From Prorocentrum cordatum (lineage: Eukaryota; Sar; Dinophyceae; Prorocentrales; Prorocentraceae), in assembly GCA_963575745.1 (NCBI GenBank), contig CAUYUJ010015754.1, positions 169,573 through 233,572 on the forward strand: a DNA stretch of 64,000 nt, written 5' to 3'. Both the position numbers and the translations under genes were made by a program. The notes beneath the pieces are model-generated. The model did no database searches and was not told the origin of the DNA. It was given only the letters and a program-made list of their open reading frames with translations. Below are positions 59,373-64,000 of the stretch, in pieces (positions within the stretch are counted from its first letter, which is position 1; each line of letters starts with the position of its first letter).

Positions 59373-60240
59373 ACTCTGACGACGACGAGGGCGGCGGCAG
59401 TGACCACGACTATGACGACGACGACGGCGACCACGGCGGCAGCGGCGACGGCGACGGCGACGACGATGGCGATCGCGACGGCGGCGGCGGCGAGGGTGAC
59501 GACGACGACGACGTCGACGACCACGACGGCGGCGACGACCTCGACGGCGACGGCGACGGCGGCGACGACGACACCGACGACACGCAGCATTGGGTGACCG
59601 AAGGGATGCTCGGATTGCCGAGGTCCCGCCTGCCTCTCCACTCCTTCTTCCCCTCCCCTTCCCCCTCCCTCCCCTTCCCCTTCCACCCCCCTCTCCCTCC
59701 CTCACCCTCTCCTTCTCCCGCTTCCGCGTCCTCCCTCCCGCCCTCCCTCCCACGCCCCCCATCCCTCTCCTCCTCCCCCTCTTCCTCCTCTTTCTCCCCA
59801 TTCCTCCTCCTCCTCCTCCTCCTCCTCCTCCTCCTCCCTCTTCCTCCTCCTCCTCCTCTACCTCCTCCTCCTCCTCCTCCTCTTCTTTCTCCTCCTCTTC
59901 CTTCGTTGGCCCGAGATGCAGCGAGCATTTATCAATTTTCAGTGGGGTTTTCGCGTTTGGGTGTGGGCCCCCCCCGTCGGATGGGTTGCCATCGAATGTT
60001 TCCCTCGGGCTAACCTGTGGTGGTGGCGGCCGCGGACTTAGCGGCCCCTGAGGGCCCCCGAGACCCGATCCTTGAACTGAACGACGATCAATCGATCGAT
60101 CAACAAACCGATCGATTGTCTGCGTTCGGCTTAAGAACACCCCCGAGGCCCCCCGATGACATCGAGTATATCACCAGCTCCGAAGACAGCGAACCCGAGA
60201 CGATCAGCAGCGGCGGGGGCGAGTACGTCGAGACAATCTA
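59373..60240 (+). CDS. Acidic Asp/Gly-rich gene segment, at least two exons
   Basis: Exon 59,373-59,593 follows a pyrimidine tract ending TTCCAG and ends TGG|GTGACC. It encodes Asp/Gly-rich sequence with His, Ser and Tyr (GSDHDYDDDDGDHGG). After a TCC-rich intron, the frame ending at TAG 60,238 reads PRPPDDIEYITSSEDSEPET, an acidic C-terminus typical of a real protein end. The acceptor of the last exon is not clear (CGGCTTAAG near 60,132 is one option). An upstream exon may end AAAG|GTCACA at 59,178. Function unknown; such acidic stretches occur in chromatin-associated and calcium-binding proteins. Confidence 0.4.
59594..59905. repeat. TCC/CCCT pyrimidine-rich tract, probable intron interior
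   Basis: About 310 bases of almost pure pyrimidine on the plus strand, between the two acidic coding stretches. Confidence 0.85.
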
Positions 60241-60562
60241 GGAGATGGGGGGGATTCTGTGAAGTTCTTTCCTCGATCTGTTTCTCCCCCCCCTCCCTCT
60301 TCCTCCTCACCCCATCATCCTCCTCCTCCTCCTCTTCCTCTCTCTTTGCGTGCGCGTGCGAAGCGGGCGGACGATCGTTATCGCTATCATCATGCTAATG
60401 TGTGGCTCGGTCCCATCATCACCATCATAATGTTTATCGTTTCATTTCGCTTTTTATGATTTACTTACATTGCAACGATTTAAGCATGATCCATGCGATG
60501 CCGGTTCTATCCATGCGGCTATAGCAGAACCGGTTCTATCCGATAGATCCAAGGATCCTCTG

Positions 60563-60778
60563 GGGAGGCGGAGGCGGAGGCGGAGGCGGAGGCGGAGGCG
60601 GAGGCGGAGGCGGAGGCGGAGGCGGAGGCGGAGGCGGAGGCGGAGGCGGAGGCGGAGGCTGAGGCGGAGGCGGAGGCGGAGGCGGAGGCGGAGGCGGAGG
60701 CGGAGGCGGAGGCGGAGGTGGAGGCGGAGGCGGAGGCGGAGGCGGAGGCGGAGGCGGAGCGGAGGCGGAAGCGGAGGC
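60563..60778. repeat. (GAGGCG)n array running into the assembly gap
   Basis: About 36 units. The left flank GATAGATCCAAGGATCCTCT matches, inverted, the right flank of the 44.6-kb array. Confidence 0.95.
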
Positions 60779-60878
60779 NNNNNNNNNNNNNNNNNNNNNN
60801 NNNNNNNNNNNNNNNNNNNNNNNNNNNNNNNNNNNNNNNNNNNNNNNNNNNNNNNNNNNNNNNNNNNNNNNNNNNNNN
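60779..60878. other. Assembly gap, 100 N
   Basis: Exactly 100 N immediately after the hexanucleotide array; likely a placeholder for an array of unknown length. Confidence 1.
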
Positions 60879-61455
60879 AGCGGAACGCGCTCGGGGAATG
60901 ACAAGCCGAGCAAACTGCCCCCCTTGATTTCTCTGCTGGGTGGGCGGTCTGGAGCGCGGCGGCGGCGGGCCAGCGCGACGCGACTATGCAGAAGGCACCC
61001 TTACAACCATCCGCACGCCTGGCTGAGAGCAGGAAGGCCTGCGCGGCATACTTTGGGCGGCGCCAGCTGAGCCGAGGAGCGAAGCATGCGCCTCCCTGGC
61101 AAAGCCAGAAGGGCGCGCACACCGAGCCTGGGCCCAGGATGGGCCTCGCCAGGATCCGTGGAGGTGGTCCGACGACGCCGCCCGAAGACCGGGGCCCGTG
61201 ATGGCCCCGGCCAGGCATGGCGGGGCACTGCGCATCCAGGTGCCTCCTCGGGGCCGACGCGGCCGTGGCCTGCAGCAGTGCAGGAGCGGCCCGGCCCGCG
61301 CCTGCTGGCCGTCGCCGCGAGCACGAGCCTCCAGCGGCTGCGGGCACCGGCGGCGCCGCCAGGCTCCCTGGCCGGCGGTCGTTACACGGCGCCCGCCGCA
61401 CGCGCTCGTGCGCACGCCCGACGTGCCCATCGGTGAAACCTCTCCGCCCGCCTCG
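60879..61455. other. No gene recognised; 3' side of the rpoC2-like gene
   Basis: GC-rich with overlapping short ORFs on both strands. May include the 3' UTR of the minus-strand gene. Confidence 0.45.
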
Positions 61456-62251
61456 TCAGGTCGAGGCGTTGGTGCCCGCGCTGATGGCCTTGCCGATCAT
61501 CAGATTCTCCTTGATCCCAGACAGGGGGTGCAGGGCTGGCCCCCCGACCAGGTCAGCGAGCAGCACGTTGTCGACCTCGCGGAAGCCCATGCCGACCAAG
61601 ACGTGGTTGTCCATGCCCACTCTGGTGATGCCGCGGACGACGGGGCGAACGACGATGCTGTCGCTGGTCATGAGGGCCTGCGCCGCCTCCACGTCCAAAT
61701 AGCTCACGAGGCTGCCTGGTTTGAGCAGACCCGCGCCCTGCACGACCAGGCACTTGTTCGTCATCTGCCGGACGACGAGCTCGATGTGCTTGGCGTTGAT
61801 GGAGACCCCCTGCTCCCGGTACACCGACTGGATCTCCGCGGGCAGCTCCATCTGCAGGGCGCGGATGGCCATTTTTGCCGCCTCGACGCCGCGGTACTGC
61901 TTCTTCGCATCTTCCCACAGTTCATCGAGCCTGCCTTCGATATTGGTAGCTTGTTTGGCGACCTCGAACATCGAGTTGATCTTCGGGAGTCCCTGCACGA
62001 TGTCGGCAGTCTTCGGCACTGCAAGATCCACGGTCCCGAGCACGTCGCCCTTCGCGGCTATGCTGCCAGACCTCGTCATGACCTTGCCGCCCTCGGTCAC
62101 GAGGTAGACGTGGCCCTTCCTCAGCGTCAGCAGGAAGCCGTCGCCCTGCTCCTCCACGGAGAGCACCTGCCCCGCACAGGGGGCCTTGTCCTCGGCACTG
62201 AGCGCGTTCCCCTGGCGGACCAGCGCGCCCAGCTGCACAGCGGGCCTCGAC
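61456..62251 (-). CDS. rpoC2: Plastid-type RNA polymerase beta'' subunit, C-terminal exon
   Basis: About 265 codons ending at TGA 61,456. Recognisable beta'/beta'' C-terminal landmarks in order: GHVYLVTEGGKV, KTADIVQGLPKINSMFEV (near 62,000), IQSVYREQGVSINAKHIELV then VVRQM (near 61,800), PVVRGITRVG (near 61,640) and SGIKENLMIGKAISAGT near the end. The match to QGLPKVxxxxEV rather than LFEAR favours the plastid/cyanobacterial beta'' over bacterial RpoC. The block that usually reads SFQETTRVL is replaced by GFREVDNVLL, so it is diverged. The upstream limit is an acceptor, CCCTGCAG|GTCG on the minus strand, phase 2; earlier exons must lie at higher coordinates or outside. It would act in plastid transcription after import. 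Confidence 0.78.
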
Positions 62252-62347
62252 CTGCAGGGCACCACCACGCAGTCCTTGGTGAAGCCAGGAAAGACTGATA
62301 TACCGCTACAGTCGAACCCTAGACAGAAGAACATCCTTCAAGAACAT

Positions 62348-62561
62348 ACAGTCAACGCGCATAGTAAGGACAAACGACTTTTTCAAGGGTACCCTTGGGT
62401 CCTTGCCTGCCTCAGCCTCTGCGGCCCGTCCCTAGCAATTTTCGCAGGCCAGTTTCTCAGGTTCCCTGGGGGTTTGGCCGCCTGCCGCCCAGAATATTTC
62501 AACTTCGGCCTCCAAGGGTCTTGCGTCCTTACCACGCGTCCTTACTATACGTTTTCACTGT
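62348..62561 (-). mobile_element. Family K TIR element, copy 3, in the upstream intron of the rpoC2-like gene
   Basis: ACAGTCAACGCGCATAGTAA and its worn inverse TTACTATACG...ACTGT. The interior shares CCTTGGGTCCTTGCCTGCC-type words with copies 1 and 2. Confidence 0.8.
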
Positions 62562-63334
62562 AAGACCCTCCGCCGGACAAATTAAAGAGCATTCGAGGGT
62601 GCCCACCGCCAGGATGCACCAGAACATCCAACAAGCACGAAGGACATCAGGGCACCCTCTCCGAACCGACCTCGATCTCATGCCTGGGTACGACTGTGCT
62701 GCTGCTCCCTGGACCTCTCCTTGGGTGCGTTCTGACCAGAATTTCGAGGCGAATCCAGCGGTGGCGACGAGGGCCTCCCAGGAGACCGAAAGAGAGGAAG
62801 ACGGGCGAAGGGTAACGGTACGGGTACCATTTCCTCCTCTGGGTCCTCCCGCCGGATCACGACCACCGACGAGTCTCTCTCGCCCACATCCGCACGGCAG
62901 ACCAATCCGTCCGCCGGGCTCGGCAGCGTCCGCTGGGGCACCGCCCGCGAACCCTGCGAGGTCGACCTCGAGGAGCCTGGGCTCCTCTGGAGGTCCGTGT
63001 AGCTGGCAGGCGCCTCCTGCCAGCCGCCCAGAACGCTGCCGCGGGCCGGGGGGCCCAGCGGCGAGTGCTGCACGAATCTGAGGCGCCCTGGACGGAGTCT
63101 CGGATCAGCTCCAGCCGTCGTTTGGCGTGGCACGGTTTCCCAGGGGCCGTAGCGACCCCGAAGGAGGAGAAGAGGAGGAGAAGAAAGAGGATGAGGAGGA
63201 GGGAGAAGGGGAGGAGGAGGAGGAGGATGGGAGGAGGAGAAGGAAAAAGGGGGGGGGGAGGGGAGGGGGAGAGGGGGAGGAGATGGTGAGATGAGGAACG
63301 AGATGGAGGAGGATCATGAGCGGGGACGGGGGAG
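62562..63334. other. No gene assigned
   Basis: Contains the recurrent GAATTTCGAGGCGAATCC segment near 62,740 (reverse orientation) and GGTAACGGTACGGGTACC near 62,812. The right third becomes GGA/AGG low complexity (63,160-63,300). Confidence 0.45.
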
Positions 63335-63425
63335 GGAGGGAAGGAGGGGGAGGAGGAGGAGGAGGAGGAGGAGGAGGAGGAGGAGGAGGAGGAGGAGGAG
63401 GAGGAGGAGGAGGAGGGAGGAGGAG
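63335..63425. repeat. GGA array
   Basis: About 29 nearly uninterrupted GGA units. Confidence 0.95.
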
Positions 63426-64000
63426 TCGCCTGAGCCCTGCGGGGAAACCCTCCACATTGGCGTGGGAGAGACGGGCCCTGGGCCTCGGGCGCTCTCCCCG
63501 GGGCACGCTCTTCACACCGAGTCGCTGCTCTTGCCGGCCCCACGGTCCCGGGATGGCCTTCAGGGGCCAGAAAAAACGGTGACCTACAGGGCAGCTTTTA
63601 ATACATAGGATGTTTCAAAATATAGGATGCTTAATGCATGACTAATGTATGAACAAATTAATGCATAAACTCATCCTTGTATGTATTAATCAACCCTTTA
63701 TTTGTTATACATGGTCCGCACGCGGAGCATGCATTAAAAACGACACTGTGGCATCGCCCCCTCTTTTCGACCAAGTTTCTCGGTCCAGCTTGTTCTCGCC
63801 ACGCAGGGGACTCTCAAACGCCTGGCCCATCAAACGCACGTCATCACGTCTCAAACGCGGGTGGCTTTTCGAGACCCAACGCTGCGGAGCAGAATCGCAA
63901 AAGATCACGACCTGAGCCCCAGACTCCGTCTTTCTGCGGCGCGCGTCGAGCCGAATCGATATGTGCTGGCACTGGGCGCCCGGTGCGAAAAGAAACTGCA
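63426..64000. other. No gene recognised
   Basis: AT-rich patch with ATGCATAA/TTAATGCA words at 63,600-63,700. The last 90 bases carry the TTTCTGCGGCGCGCGTCGAG repeat related to 15.3 and 44.35 kb. Confidence 0.45.

Noticed and set aside
1-64000. tRNA, rRNA, snRNA genes and telomere-type repeats
   Set aside because: Looked for by eye on both strands; no cloverleaf-like box A/B pairs, rRNA core sequences or TTTAGGG/TTAGGG runs were recognised.

Overview
The window looks like nuclear DNA of a dinoflagellate; I cannot name the species. The base composition is GC-rich. Long GGA/TCC, GAT and GAGGCG arrays are frequent. Short terminal-inverted-repeat (TIR) elements are packed densely and sometimes nested. 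Introns read GT-AG, GC-AG and apparently GA-AG, with AG|G at the junctions. Probable genes between 45.6 and 60.2 kb all lie on one strand, as in dinoflagellate unidirectional gene arrays. No rRNA, tRNA, CRISPR array or bacterial-type operon was found. A 100-base N gap lies at 60,779-60,878.

Layout. 1-8.4 kb: a Ty1/copia-type LTR retrotransposon on the minus strand. Its gag-protease ORF is intact. A 170-bp TIR element sits at the end of that ORF, and the pol ORF has one in-frame TGA and runs off the window. 8.4-13.2 kb: TIR elements and simple repeats, no convincing gene. 13.2-15.2 kb: a probable plus-strand gene with alpha-helical, Ala-rich exons whose introns are built almost entirely from hairpin elements or a TCC array. 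15.2-18.3 kb: more TIR elements, including one nested inside another. 18.3-22.4 kb: a decayed non-LTR retrotransposon with an N-terminal Cys-rich finger, a reverse transcriptase and a C-terminal zinc finger followed by a possible restriction-like endonuclease. 22.4-38 kb: a graveyard of TIR elements with a 1.4-kb imperfect GAT array and other low-complexity tracts. 38.1-40.3 kb: an ORF made of five 285-bp tandem units. 40.3-45.5 kb: elements, a 73-bp tandem array, a long TCC array and a GAGGCG array.

45.6-60.2 kb is the gene-richest part. It holds two multi-exon genes of unknown function (45.6-48.1 and about 49.2-52.3 kb). A transposase-like gene follows (53.9-56.6 kb) and is joined in frame, across a 70-bp intron, to exons resembling a family common in dinoflagellates with an FCGEGG motif (56.6-58.2 kb). 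An acidic Asp/Gly-rich coding segment ends near 60.2 kb. On the opposite strand at 61.5-62.3 kb is the C-terminal exon of a plastid-type RNA polymerase beta'' subunit (rpoC2-like), so the plus-strand block and this gene converge on the GAGGCG array and the gap.

The recurring theme is the number of short non-autonomous TIR families: at least fourteen, labelled A to O here (L is a plain repeat). Several copies have diagnostic target-site duplications. One hairpin family (C) supplies whole introns and behaves like an introner. Intron boundaries were placed by eye from splice-site dinucleotides and reading phase, so unsupported exon ends should be treated as models.
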